The position numbers were made by a program, and so were the translations under genes. A model generated the notes under the pieces. The model made no database searches, was not told the DNA's origin, and was given only the letters and a program-made list of their open reading frames with translations. From Planctomycetota bacterium (GTDB taxonomy: Bacteria > Planctomycetota > UBA1135 > GCA-002686595): a stretch of DNA of 64,000 nt. Positions 7,026-16,128 of the stretch are shown piece after piece (positions within the stretch are counted from its first letter, which is position 1; the number at the start of each line of letters is the position of its first letter). The DNA lies in assembly GCA_026692665.1 (NCBI GenBank), contig JAPLOF010000048.1, forward strand, positions 1 to 64,000, given 5' to 3'.

Positions 7026-8804
7026 ATGACCCTCGCGCCGCCGCCCAAGCTCGCCTCCGCCGCTCGCCGTTGGCGGCTGCGCGAAACCGACTCCGAGGCG
7101 GTCGCGCAGTTGGCGCGGCGGCACGCGCTGTCGCGCGTCACCGCCACGCTGCTCGTGGCGCGCGGGCATGCCGATCCAGAACGCGCGCTCGAGCACCTGA
7201 GGCCCGACCTGAAGCGTCTCCACGACCCGGCGCTCCTGCCGGACATGGCGGCCGCCGCGCGGCGCGTGGCGCGCGCGATCCAGGACCGCGAACCGATCCT
7301 CGTCCACGGCGACTACGACGTGGACGGCGTGACGGGCACGACGCTGCTCGTGCGCCTGCTGCGCATCCTCGGCGCGGACGTGCACTGGCACATCCCGAAC
7401 CGCTTCACCGACGGCTATTCGTTCGGAACGCACACGCTGACGCGCGCCAAGGCGATGGGCGCGAAGCTCGTCATCAGCGTCGACAACGGCACGTCCGCGG
7501 TCGAGACGATCGCGGACCTGCGCGCGATGGGCGTCGACACGATCGTCACGGACCACCACGAGCCGCCGCACGGCCCGCTGCCCGCGGCGGTGGCGATCGT
7601 GAACCCGAAACTGCACGGCGCCACGTATCCGTTCCGCGAGCTGTGCGGCGGAGCAGTCGCGTTCAAGCTCGCGTGGGGCGTCGCGCAGGAGGTCAGCGGC
7701 GCGTCGCGCGTGCGCGACGACCTGCGCGAGTTCCTGGTCGAGGCGATGGGCTACGTCGCGATCGCGACCGTGGCCGACGTCGTGCCGCTCGTCGGCGAGA
7801 ACCGCATCCTGGCGCACCACGGCCTCAAGTCGCTCGAGCGCTCGACGCGGCCCGGGATCCGCGCGCTCCTCCAAGTGTGCGGCGCGAGCGGGCGCGAGCT
7901 GCTCGCGGAGGACCTCGCGTTCCAGATCGCGCCGCGCATCAACGCTGCGGGCCGCCTCGACCACGCACGTCACGCTGTCGAACTGCTCCTCGCGGAGGAC
8001 GCGGTCGAAGCGAAGCGGCTGGCGACCGGCCTCGACGAGATGAACCTGCGGCGCCGCGCGATCGAGGCCGAGATCCTGCAGCGCGCGCTCGTGCAAGCCG
8101 AGAAGTACGCCGACGCGGATCGTTGGCCCGTGCTGGTGCTCGCCGACGAGGGTTGGCACCAGGGCGTCGTCGGCATCGTCGCCGGGCGCCTCGTGCAGCG
8201 CTTCGACCGCCCGACCATCGTGATCGGCCTGAACGGCGGCAGCGGCCGCGGCAGCGCGCGGTCCGTCCCGGGTTTCAGCGTGCTCTCCGCGATGGACGGC
8301 GGGCGCGCGCACGTCGTGAAACACGGCGGCCACGAACAGGCCGCGGGCCTCGAGATCGAGGCCGGTCGGGTCGACGCCTTCCGCGAGGCCGTGTGCGCGC
8401 GGGCGCGCGAGCTCATGGCCGCCGCGCCGCCCGTCGGTCCCGAGCTGTGGATCGACTGCGACCTCCCATTCCACGCGGTGACGCCCGCGCTGCAGAAGGA
8501 ACTCGACCGACTGCAGCCCTTCGGCCAGGACAACGGACGGCCGATCTTCCACACCGCCGACCTGCGACTGGCCGAGCCGGTACGCGTGTGCGGGGCGGAC
8601 AAGACGCACGTGATGCTGCAGCTGCGCTCCGGCGCGCACGTCCTGCGCGGCATGGCGTTCGGGATGGCGCGGCGCGAGAGCGAGCTCGCCATGGGCACGC
8701 CGATCCACGCGGTCTACACGCCGAAGTGGAACAACTTCCGCGGCGAGACCAAGCTCGAGATCGAGGTCCTCGACTTCCGCACGGGACCCGCACCATCGCT
8801 GTGA
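7026..8804 (+). CDS. recJ: Single-stranded-DNA-specific exonuclease RecJ
   Basis: 592 residues. RecJ degrades ssDNA 5' to 3' in recombination and mismatch repair. Metal-binding DHH motifs are all visible: HGDYDVDGVTGT (about residue 94), VDNGTSA, TDHHEP (DHH at about 176-178) and a later NAAGRL. The DHHA1 domain carries GGHEQAAG and is followed by the OB-like C-terminal domain (FGQDNGRPIF). ATG 7026 puts the family's WRLRETD start about 16 residues in. A GTG at 6945 overlaps the stop of the upstream gene as GTGA and would add 27 residues, so it is a real alternative. Convergent with the DUF5916 gene 13 bases away. Confidence 0.95.
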   Translation: MTLAPPPKLASAARRWRLRETDSEAVAQLARRHALSRVTATLLVARGHADPERALEHLRPDLKRLHDPALLPDMAAAARRVARAIQDREPILVHGDYDVDGVTGTTLLVRLLRILGADVHWHIPNRFTDGYSFGTHTLTRAKAMGAKLVISVDNGTSAVETIADLRAMGVDTIVTDHHEPPHGPLPAAVAIVNPKLHGATYPFRELCGGAVAFKLAWGVAQEVSGASRVRDDLREFLVEAMGYVAIATVADVVPLVGENRILAHHGLKSLERSTRPGIRALLQVCGASGRELLAEDLAFQIAPRINAAGRLDHARHAVELLLAEDAVEAKRLATGLDEMNLRRRAIEAEILQRALVQAEKYADADRWPVLVLADEGWHQGVVGIVAGRLVQRFDRPTIVIGLNGGSGRGSARSVPGFSVLSAMDGGRAHVVKHGGHEQAAGLEIEAGRVDAFREAVCARARELMAAAPPVGPELWIDCDLPFHAVTPALQKELDRLQPFGQDNGRPIFHTADLRLAEPVRVCGADKTHVMLQLRSGAHVLRGMAFGMARRESELAMGTPIHAVYTPKWNNFRGETKLEIEVLDFRTGPAPSL

Positions 8805-8817
8805 GGAGCTCGCGCGG

Positions 8818-10959
8818 TCAGAAGCGCATCGTGTAGGCGATCTTGAACGCCGCCGCGACCTCCTCGGTCACGAGCGAGTCCATCTCGCGCCCCACCGTCG
8901 GGTTCACGACGACGTAGAGGTCGCGACCCGGCGAGAGGATCCAGCGCAGGCGGCTGTTCACGCCCAGCGTGTCCGACTGGTTGTCGAACTGCACGAAGTT
9001 CGACCACAGGACCCGCGGCGTGAAGGCCAGGTCGACCCGCGCGCGACCGACGTGCACGTCGAAGTCGCCCTCGTCGAGATGGACGTCGTTGTACTGGTAC
9101 TGGATCGACGTGTTCAGCAGCGCGCTCGGTCGCCAGGACGCGCCCAGGAGCAGGTCCTCGCGCGTCCCGTCGTAGAAGGTGCCGCCTTCGAGCGTCGCGG
9201 AACCGGAGAGCTCGCGCTTGTTCGAGGTCGAGACTTCCAGCCGCGCGCGGCCGAAATCGTAGTCGCCGGCCGGGATGCCGATGCCGTCCTGGATCTCGAA
9301 CACCTCGTCGAGGCGGTCGTGTCGGCCCTCGAACTCCAGGTTGATCCGGTCCCCCGAATCGAAGAGGAAGCCCAGCGGCTGCACCTCGATCGTCCCCGTC
9401 TCGAGGTGGTCTTCCAGGTCCGTCACGGCCGAGACGTCGAGCTGGTACTCCGTGCGCCGGATCGTGCCCCAGGCCAGGGGATCGTGGCGCGGCTTGAGCT
9501 CCAGCGCAGCCGAATACGAGCGGATGTCGGTACGCGGCACGAAGCCGAGCGCGGGATCGAAGTCCTCCTGGATCTCGGCGAAGAAGAGCCCGAACGAGAA
9601 CAGGTCGTTCGGGTACCGCAGCGACGTGCCGAAGGCCAGGTCGTCGCCGTCGCCCGTGCCGTCGTCGCTACGCACGAACCAACTCGAGGACTGGAGGTTC
9701 TTGTCGCCCAGGAACTCGTCCGTCGCCAAGTTTACGTCGGCGCCGTAGGTCGTGGCGTCCGAGGCGCCCGTCGGGTCCCCCGCCGTGCCGATGACCCCGA
9801 TCGTCGACTGTTCGCCGACGTTGTGCGTCAGGCGCGCCACGCCCAGGTTCTGCTCCCCGAACGCGTCCGTGGCCTCGGTCTGAACGTCGAGCAGTCCGAT
9901 GCTCCAGTCCCCCGCGCGCCCGGTCAGCTTGCCGCCCGCGAGGATGGGCACCTCGCCTCCCGCGCCGTCGAGACCGATGCGCCGGCTGAAGAACGGGATC
10001 AGCGTGCCGGCGTCCCGGTCCGCGAAGTCGAAGATGCCCGCGTCCTGCAGGAAGAAGTCGCGCTTCTCCGGGAAGAAGAGCGGGAAGCGCGTCAGATTCA
10101 CCTGCCGGTCGTCGACCTCGGTCTCGGCGAAGTCCGTGTTGATGGTGACCGCGGCCTGCAGGCTCGGCGTGAGGCGCCAGCTCGCGTCGAGTCCGAGCTG
10201 ACCCGTGATCGTCGGGTCCTCCCCGCGCAGGTCGTCCATGCGGCCCACGAAGAAGGGCACGAGATCGAGGCCGATCCCCTGCCGCGCGCCGCCCAGTCCG
10301 CCCAGGTCGCCGGCCTGCGCGATGCGGAAGAACGACGAGTCCTGGGTCAGGCCCGACCAGCGCGCGAACTCCTCGCGGCGCTTGATGCAGCGGTTGACGT
10401 TGAAGCCCCACGTCGGATCGTCGGGATCGAAGGCGACGGTCGCGAACGGGATCTCGATCTCGGCGCTCCAGCCCAGTTCGTCGATGACGGCGGCGCCGTC
10501 GAAGATCCCGTCCCAGGCCTTCTTGAAGGCGCCGCCGTTGCGCGACACGAGCGCGTCCCCGATCGAACCCGCCGCGCCGATCTGGAAGAAGTACGCGTTG
10601 CGCCGGTCGCGGAACGTGTCGAGCAGGATCTCGATGCGGTCGTCGGGGTCCAGGTCCGCGTCGCGCTGGCGCAGCGTCGCGACGATCCCGCTCGGATCGC
10701 GGTCGAAGCAGCGGATCCCGAAGTAGAGCGATCGGCCATCGTGGACGAGGCGGATCTCCGTCTGCTCGCTCGGCTCGACGTCGATGCGCGGGACCATCTG
10801 CCGCAGCTCGCCGATCGGCCGCGCGGCACGCCAACAGGCCTCGTCGAGGCGGCCGTCCACGCGCGGGGCCTGCTCGACCACGAGCACCTCGGCTCGCGGG
10901 CGGTCCTGAGGCTCAGGCTCCCCGACCCAGAGCGCGAGCGCGGCCAGGGCCGGAATCAC
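8818..10959 (-). CDS. Outer-membrane DUF5916 protein with N-terminal family-9 carbohydrate-binding-like domain
   Basis: 713 residues. After a short signal-like hydrophobic start comes a CBM9-like beta-sandwich of about 180 residues (VDGRLDEACW, later YFGIRCFDRDP, DPTWGFNVNR). A long C-terminal region has the DUF5916 signature FPEKRDFFLQDAGIFDF and alternating strands ending in an aromatic residue (IAYTMRF), as expected of an outer-membrane beta-barrel. Such proteins are frequent in Bacteroidetes and related groups; their substrate is unknown. The GTG start overlaps the xth stop as GTGA. A large amount of sequence upstream in the same frame is open only as a shadow of xth and polA. Confidence 0.85.
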   Translation of the reverse strand: MIPALAALALWVGEPEPQDRPRAEVLVVEQAPRVDGRLDEACWRAARPIGELRQMVPRIDVEPSEQTEIRLVHDGRSLYFGIRCFDRDPSGIVATLRQRDADLDPDDRIEILLDTFRDRRNAYFFQIGAAGSIGDALVSRNGGAFKKAWDGIFDGAAVIDELGWSAEIEIPFATVAFDPDDPTWGFNVNRCIKRREEFARWSGLTQDSSFFRIAQAGDLGGLGGARQGIGLDLVPFFVGRMDDLRGEDPTITGQLGLDASWRLTPSLQAAVTINTDFAETEVDDRQVNLTRFPLFFPEKRDFFLQDAGIFDFADRDAGTLIPFFSRRIGLDGAGGEVPILAGGKLTGRAGDWSIGLLDVQTEATDAFGEQNLGVARLTHNVGEQSTIGVIGTAGDPTGASDATTYGADVNLATDEFLGDKNLQSSSWFVRSDDGTGDGDDLAFGTSLRYPNDLFSFGLFFAEIQEDFDPALGFVPRTDIRSYSAALELKPRHDPLAWGTIRRTEYQLDVSAVTDLEDHLETGTIEVQPLGFLFDSGDRINLEFEGRHDRLDEVFEIQDGIGIPAGDYDFGRARLEVSTSNKRELSGSATLEGGTFYDGTREDLLLGASWRPSALLNTSIQYQYNDVHLDEGDFDVHVGRARVDLAFTPRVLWSNFVQFDNQSDTLGVNSRLRWILSPGRDLYVVVNPTVGREMDSLVTEEVAAAFKIAYTMRF

Positions 10960-11732
10960 GCGTCCTCGATCTCGACCCAGACGGGCGCGTGGTCGGACAG
11001 CCCGGCCTTCTTCTCGATCCAGGCCCGCTTCACGCGTGGCGCGAGGTCGGGGGTCGCGAACACGTGATCGATCCGCCAGCCGATGTCCTTCTCGCGCGCC
11101 GCGCCGCGGTTGGACCACCACGAGTAGAGGGCCGGTTCCTCGGGGTTCAGCCGTCGCACGACGTCGACCCACCCGCTGCCCTGGAGATCCGCGAACCAGG
11201 CGCGCTCCTCGGGCAGGAAGCCCGAGTTCTTCACGTTCTGCTTGGGCCGCGCCAGGTCGAGCGCGGTCGGCGCGATGTTCACGTCGCCGCAGACGAGCAC
11301 GGGCCGGCCCTCGCGGCGCAGCGCGTCGAACCAGGGCCGGATCTCGGCCAGGAACTGGAACTTCGCCTTCTGACGCGCCGGGCTCGACGAGCCGCTCGGC
11401 ACGTAGAGGCTGACCACGGTCAGGTCGGCGAAGTCCGCGCGCAGCGCGCGGCCCTCGTCGCCGCAGTGATCGAAGGGCAGGCCCGCGACGTAGCGATCCG
11501 CCGCGGCGCGCGAGTAGACGCCCACTCCGGCGTAGCCCTTCTTCGCCGCGCACTGCCAGCGCGCGTTCCAGCCCTCGGGCGAACGCAGGTCGTCCTCGAC
11601 GTCGGTCTCGTGGGCACGCAGTTCCTGGACGCACAGGACGTCGGGCCGGCCGCGCTTGAGCCAGCGCGCGAAGCCGCGGCGGCCCGCCGAGCGGATCCCG
11701 TTCAGGTTGAGCGTGCAGATGGTCCGGCTCAT
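10956..11732 (-). CDS. xth: Exodeoxyribonuclease III / AP endonuclease
   Basis: 258 residues of the endonuclease/exonuclease/phosphatase fold. It cuts DNA at abasic sites and trims 3' ends in base-excision repair. Motifs: LNLNGIRSA at the N terminus, LCVQELRAHE (metal-binding Glu), VSLYVPSG, VCGDVNIAPTALD (catalytic Asp/Asn), WRIDHVFAT and a C-terminal LSDHAPV (catalytic Asp-His). ATG 11732 gives the canonical start; an upstream in-frame ATG would add about 21 residues that overlap the region upstream of polA. Divergent from polA, with 64 bases between starts, and translationally coupled to the downstream DUF5916 gene. Confidence 0.94.
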   Translation of the reverse strand: MSRTICTLNLNGIRSAGRRGFARWLKRGRPDVLCVQELRAHETDVEDDLRSPEGWNARWQCAAKKGYAGVGVYSRAAADRYVAGLPFDHCGDEGRALRADFADLTVVSLYVPSGSSSPARQKAKFQFLAEIRPWFDALRREGRPVLVCGDVNIAPTALDLARPKQNVKNSGFLPEERAWFADLQGSGWVDVVRRLNPEEPALYSWWSNRGAAREKDIGWRIDHVFATPDLAPRVKRAWIEKKAGLSDHAPVWVEIEDA

Positions 11733-11796
11733 GGGCGCGGCATTCTGCGCGGTCGGCGCGCCCGCGGGAAGGTCCGCTGGCGCTATCCTGCGCGCC

Positions 11797-14505
11797 ATGC
11801 CGCGCCTCTTCCTCGTGGACGGAACCGCCCTCGCGTACCGAGCCCACTTCGCGCTGCAGCGCCAGGGTTTCAACGCGCCCGACGGCACGCCGACCGGCGC
11901 GACCTACGGCTTCGCGCGCGCGCTCCACGACATCCTGGAGAAGGAGAAGCCCGACCTGATCGCGGTCGCGTTCGACCCGCCCGGACACACCTTCCGCCAC
12001 AAGATGTACGCGGAGTACAAGGCGACGCGGCAGAAGATGCCGGACGAGATCGTCCAGCAGCTCGAGCTCCTGCGCGAGGTGACGCGCGCGCTGGGCCTGC
12101 CCCTCTTCGAGGTCAAGGGCTACGAAGCCGACGACGTGATCGGCACGCTGGCCACGCAGGGCGAGAAGGCCGGCTACGACGTCCTGATCGTCACGGGCGA
12201 CAAGGACTTCCTGCAGCTCGTGACCGATCGCGTGAAGCTCTACAACGTGTTCAAGCCGGGCGTGCCGCTCCTGATCGAGGGTCCGGAGGAATCGGTCGCG
12301 CGCCTCGGCGTCCCGCCGTCCCACATCGTCGACGTGCTGGCGATCATGGGCGACGCCTCGGACAACGTGCCGGGCGTCACCGGCATCGGCGAGAAGGGCG
12401 CGATCAAGCTGCTCGCGGAGTGGAAGTCGCTCGACGCGCTGCTCGCCAACATCGACACGCTGAAGGGCAAGACCGGCGAGCACATCCGCCGCGACCGCGC
12501 GCAGCTCGAGCTGTCGCGCGAGCTGGTCACGATCGCGCGGGACGTGCCGCTCGACCCCGGCTTCGCCGGCCTGAAGCCGCCCACGCCCGACGCGAAGGCT
12601 CTGACCGAGCTGTACCGCCGCCTGGACTTCAAGTCACTGGTCCCGAAGGTCGCCGCCGGTCCCAAGGCCGTCGAAGCGCGCGACTACGTGCTCGTCCGCG
12701 ATGCCGCGATGCTGGACTCGATGATCGCCGAGCTGACCGCCGCCGGCCGGTTCGCGTTCGACACGGAGACCACGAGCCTCTCCCCGCTGCAAGCGAAGCT
12801 CGTCGGATGCTCGTTCAGCGCGCGGCCGATGCGCGCCTTCTACGTGCCGATGAACGCCGAGCCGCCGGTGTTGCCCGGCGGCCCCGCGGCGATCCTCGAG
12901 GCGCTGCGCCCGCTGCTCACCGATCCGAGGTTCCAGCGCGTCGGGCAGAACACGAAGTACGACTGGCTCGTGATGGGTGCCCACGGCGTCGACATGCCGC
13001 CGCCGTGGTTCGACACGATGGTGGCGAGCTTCTCGGCCGTCGGCGCGGCGCGGCGGCACAACCTGGACGACCTCGCGCTGCGCTTCTTCGACCTGCACAA
13101 GATCCCCACGACGGCCCTGATCGGCACCGGCAAGTCGCAGATCACGATGGCGGAGGTGCCGGTGGAGAAGGTCGCCGAGTACGCCTGCGAGGACGCCGAC
13201 GCCACCTGGCGGCTCGTGGCACCGCTCGAGGCCGAACTGCGCGAGAACGAGGCCGAGCGCCTCTTCCGCGACCTCGAGATGCCGCTCGTGCCCGTGCTCA
13301 CGGCGCTGGAACGCCGCGGCATCCGGCTGGACGTCCCGGTGCTCGCGGAGATCGGCCGCGGTCTCCAGACGGAGATCGACGCGGCCGTGGCGCAGATCCA
13401 CGCCGTGGCCGGCGAACCGTTCAACGTGAACAGCACGAAGGCGCTCGGCGAAGTGCTCTTCGAGAAGTTGAAGATCCAGGACGCCGCCGGCGTGAAGCGC
13501 CCCAAGAAGACGCAGACGGGCTATGCGACGGACGCGGCGACGCTCGAGCAGTACTACGGCGAGGTGCCGATCGTCGTGGCCCTGCTCGAGTACCGCGAGA
13601 TGCAGAAGCTCGCCAGCACGTACGTCGACACGCTGCCCACGTACGTGGACCCGAAGGACGGGCGCGTGCACAGCTCGTTCAGCCAGGTGAGCGCCGCGAC
13701 CGGCCGACTGGCCTCGAGCGACCCGAACCTCCAGAACATCCCCATCCGGACGGCGCGCGGCCGCGAACTGCGCAAGGCGTTCGTGCCGCGCGAGGCGGAC
13801 CGCCTCGGGCCCTGGGTGCTGCTCTCCGCCGACTACAGCCAGGTCGAGCTGCGCATCCTGGCCCACCTGTGCGGCGACCCCGGCCTCGTGCGGGCCTTCG
13901 CCGAAGGCCGCGACGTGCACGCCGCGACCGCGGCAACGATCTTCAACGTCGCCCTCGACGCCGTGACGCGCGAGATGCGCTCGCGCGCCAAGGCGATCAA
14001 CTTCGGGCTCCTCTACGGCATGGGCCCGGCGCGGCTCGCGCGCGAGACCAACTTGACCGTCCCCGAGGCGAAACAGTTCATCGAGCGCTATTTCGAGTCG
14101 TTCCCGAGCGTGCGCGGCTGGATCGACGATACGCTCGAGATGGCGCGCGAGAAGGGCTACGTCGTGACCATCTCGGGGCGACGACGCAGGTTCGCGGACA
14201 TCACGTCCGACGACGCGCGCGTCCGCGTCTTCGCCGAGAACGCCGCCGTCAACACCCCCGTGCAGGGGTCGGCCGCGGACGTCATCAAGCACGCCATGAT
14301 CGACCTCGAGTCCCGGCTCGCGGCATCCAAGCTCGCCGGCCGCATGCTGCTCCAGGTGCACGACGAACTCGTGTTCGAGGTGCCGCTCCGCGAGCTCGAC
14401 GAGACGCGCGAGCTGGTCCGCGATCGCATGGAGAATGCCTGGCCCCTCAAGGTCCCCTTGAAGGTCGACTTCGGCCACGGCGCGAACTGGCTCGAGGCGC
14501 ACTGA
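11797..14505 (+). CDS. polA: DNA polymerase I
   Basis: 902 residues, with all three classical domains. The 5'-3' exonuclease (residues 1 to about 290) has FLVDGTALAYRAHF, KGYEADDVIGTLA and VTGDKDFLQLV. The 3'-5' proofreading domain starts near residue 320 with FDTETTSL and keeps GQNTKYDWLV and YACEDADATW, so proofreading looks intact. The polymerase domain has motif A LLSADYSQVELRILAHL (about 675), motif B RSRAKAINFGLLYG (about 730) and motif C LQVHDELVFEV (about 855). ATG 11797 fits the family start MPRLFLVDG. It fills gaps in replication and repair. Confidence 0.97.
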   Translation: MPRLFLVDGTALAYRAHFALQRQGFNAPDGTPTGATYGFARALHDILEKEKPDLIAVAFDPPGHTFRHKMYAEYKATRQKMPDEIVQQLELLREVTRALGLPLFEVKGYEADDVIGTLATQGEKAGYDVLIVTGDKDFLQLVTDRVKLYNVFKPGVPLLIEGPEESVARLGVPPSHIVDVLAIMGDASDNVPGVTGIGEKGAIKLLAEWKSLDALLANIDTLKGKTGEHIRRDRAQLELSRELVTIARDVPLDPGFAGLKPPTPDAKALTELYRRLDFKSLVPKVAAGPKAVEARDYVLVRDAAMLDSMIAELTAAGRFAFDTETTSLSPLQAKLVGCSFSARPMRAFYVPMNAEPPVLPGGPAAILEALRPLLTDPRFQRVGQNTKYDWLVMGAHGVDMPPPWFDTMVASFSAVGAARRHNLDDLALRFFDLHKIPTTALIGTGKSQITMAEVPVEKVAEYACEDADATWRLVAPLEAELRENEAERLFRDLEMPLVPVLTALERRGIRLDVPVLAEIGRGLQTEIDAAVAQIHAVAGEPFNVNSTKALGEVLFEKLKIQDAAGVKRPKKTQTGYATDAATLEQYYGEVPIVVALLEYREMQKLASTYVDTLPTYVDPKDGRVHSSFSQVSAATGRLASSDPNLQNIPIRTARGRELRKAFVPREADRLGPWVLLSADYSQVELRILAHLCGDPGLVRAFAEGRDVHAATAATIFNVALDAVTREMRSRAKAINFGLLYGMGPARLARETNLTVPEAKQFIERYFESFPSVRGWIDDTLEMAREKGYVVTISGRRRRFADITSDDARVRVFAENAAVNTPVQGSAADVIKHAMIDLESRLAASKLAGRMLLQVHDELVFEVPLRELDETRELVRDRMENAWPLKVPLKVDFGHGANWLEAH

Positions 14506-14528
14506 GCGCCGCCGCTCCCCCGGCGTGA

Positions 14529-14549
14529 GCCGGCCCCTGCGGGACCGGC
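14529..14549. terminator. Hairpin between convergent polA and secreted-protein gene
   Basis: GCCGG-C-CCC, loop TGC, GGG-A-CCGGC forms a nine-position stem with one mismatch. It lies 24 bases after the polA stop and 27 bases before the stop of the convergent gene at 14576. There is no T-tract, but a GC-rich stem between convergent genes suggests a bidirectional terminator. Confidence 0.45.
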
Positions 14550-14575
14550 CCAACGCGCAGGTCTCGTTCCCAAGT

Positions 14576-15910
14576 TCAGGAGGACCAGGTCACCGACACG
14601 CCGTTCGACAGATTGAACGTGGAAGTCGTGCAGAACGCCGCTGCGTTGCGGTACCAGACCTGGTACGTGCGCACGACACCCGGAGTGCACCCACCGCGCA
14701 CGGACACCGCGGCATCGCCGAGGCCCGGGTACTGGCTGGCACCGACGGAGTTCGCCTTGGTCCCGAGGCGCACGATGGAGCCCCCCGCGCAGCGCAGACC
14801 GTCGCCGAAGAGGGATCCCAGGCCCCCGCTCTGCTGAGCAGTGCCCTGGAAATACAGCGCCGAACTGTTCGGCATCTGCGAACCCGACAGGACCAGAGTG
14901 TCGGTCGTGATGCTCGGAATGCCCGAGGAGGCGAGGCGCGCGCCCAGGCCGAGCGAGTTGGTGCACCCCTCGCCACTCGCGGGAAGCGCGTTGTTGCCGC
15001 ATGGACAGCCCGTGCCCGCACCGTCTCCGAAGCAGAACGGCGTGCCCGCGTCGCACGGATCGCCGATCCCGTCGCCGTCCGTATCGAGCTGATTCGTGTT
15101 CGGAACCGTTGGGCAGTTGTCGCAGGCGTTGCCGATCCCGTCGCCGTCCCCATCCGGTCCCGCGATGGCATTGATCAGGCCCGGATCCATGTACTGCGAC
15201 GAGCTCAGGGGGCCGTAGACCTCGAACGGGTCCCAGTCGAAGGTGAAGCCCGCGGCGCCGATGACGTCGCCGGCGGCCCAACTGCAGGCCGTCCCCGTGG
15301 AGTTGTACAGCCGGTAGACCGCATCCGGAGTCCACGTGGGCTGCGCCGGGATCACGAAGCCGCCCAACTCGTCGGCATAGAAACCGCCCGTCTCGGGCTG
15401 GTCGAGGCCACGCTGGACCGAGACTGCATCCGCCACGACGAACCCCGAGAGGGCGCCCGCATCGAGGTTGTTGTCGTCGTCCGCGTCGAGGTCGGTGTTC
15501 AGCACCGGAGTCGGGCCGAAGCCGAGGACGTAGGTGTTCGAGTTGTTCTCGATGTCCGGCACGAAGTCCTGGACGACGATCGAGGTCGCGGGATCGACGA
15601 TCGGGAGCAGAGTGATGAGCGCTTCGTCGCGCACGAGCAGGAGACCGTTCGATCCCGTCGTGTATGAGCCGAGGTCGACGATCAGTTCGATCCGGCCCTG
15701 CGTGGGGTCGAGGCGATCGCTCTCGATCACCAGGATCTTGAAGCCCGCCAGGCTGGCGTTGGGTGCACCGCGGATCTCGAAGAGCTCGAGTCCCTGGTCG
15801 CTTCCCGGCGGATTCGCGAGGATCTCGCTGAAGGTGAACTGCGCGCTCGCCGGAGAAGCGCCGATGGCCAGAGCGAGCAGGCTCGAGTGGACGCTGAACG
15901 GGATCGACAT
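14576..15910 (-). CDS. Secreted protein: lamin-tail-like domain, calcium-binding repeats and shared C-terminal module
   Basis: 444 residues. A signal peptide (cleaved after ASAQ, about residue 24) is followed by [24 protein letters not shown], which resembles an LTD (lamin-tail-like) domain of bacterial secreted proteins. Around residues 255-295 lie Asp-rich [15 protein letters not shown] and [12 protein letters not shown] units, thrombospondin-type-3-like calcium sites. The last 145 residues, from [16 protein letters not shown] to the end, form a module also present in the proteins at 16129, 17569 and 47794. The closest relative is the next gene upstream (16129). Function unknown; a surface or extracellular matrix role is inferred. 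Confidence 0.85.
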   Translation of the reverse strand: MSIPFSVHSSLLALAIGASPASAQFTFSEILANPPGSDQGLELFEIRGAPNASLAGFKILVIESDRLDPTQGRIELIVDLGSYTTGSNGLLLVRDEALITLLPIVDPATSIVVQDFVPDIENNSNTYVLGFGPTPVLNTDLDADDDNNLDAGALSGFVVADAVSVQRGLDQPETGGFYADELGGFVIPAQPTWTPDAVYRLYNSTGTACSWAAGDVIGAAGFTFDWDPFEVYGPLSSSQYMDPGLINAIAGPDGDGDGIGNACDNCPTVPNTNQLDTDGDGIGDPCDAGTPFCFGDGAGTGCPCGNNALPASGEGCTNSLGLGARLASSGIPSITTDTLVLSGSQMPNSSALYFQGTAQQSGGLGSLFGDGLRCAGGSIVRLGTKANSVGASQYPGLGDAAVSVRGGCTPGVVRTYQVWYRNAAAFCTTSTFNLSNGVSVTWSS

Positions 15911-16044
15911 GAGATCGTAGAGGCCTTTTCCGAGGAGAGAGGGCGACGTGACTTGGGCCTGTGCCTACAGACTGCGGCACCTCGACGCGCAGAGGACGAG
16001 CCCGACGTGAATCACGAACGGGGAAACGGTGAAGAGTGGAAGAA

Positions 16045-16069
16045 GGCCGGCCGCGCTCGGCGACCGGCC
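16045..16069 (-). terminator. Possible terminator downstream of the 16129 gene
   Basis: GGCCGG (16045-16050) and CCGGCC (16064-16069) make a 6-bp GC stem with a 13-base loop, 60 bases after the stop of the minus-strand gene at 16129. No T-tract; weak support. The rest of 15911-16128 shows nothing I can name. Confidence 0.3.
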
Positions 16070-16128
16070 CTCCCCGCTTGGGCCGCCCTTTGGATCCGTC
16101 GACGCGACGGGTGCACGGCCCTCTGCTC

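Noticed and set aside
8818..12483. 1221-codon minus-strand frame as one giant gene
   Set aside because: Only the part from GTG 10959 down is DUF5916; the rest is antisense to polA and out of frame with xth.
10989..14528. 1179-codon plus-strand frame over xth and polA
   Set aside because: Out of frame with polA and antisense to xth, both of which have full motif sets.
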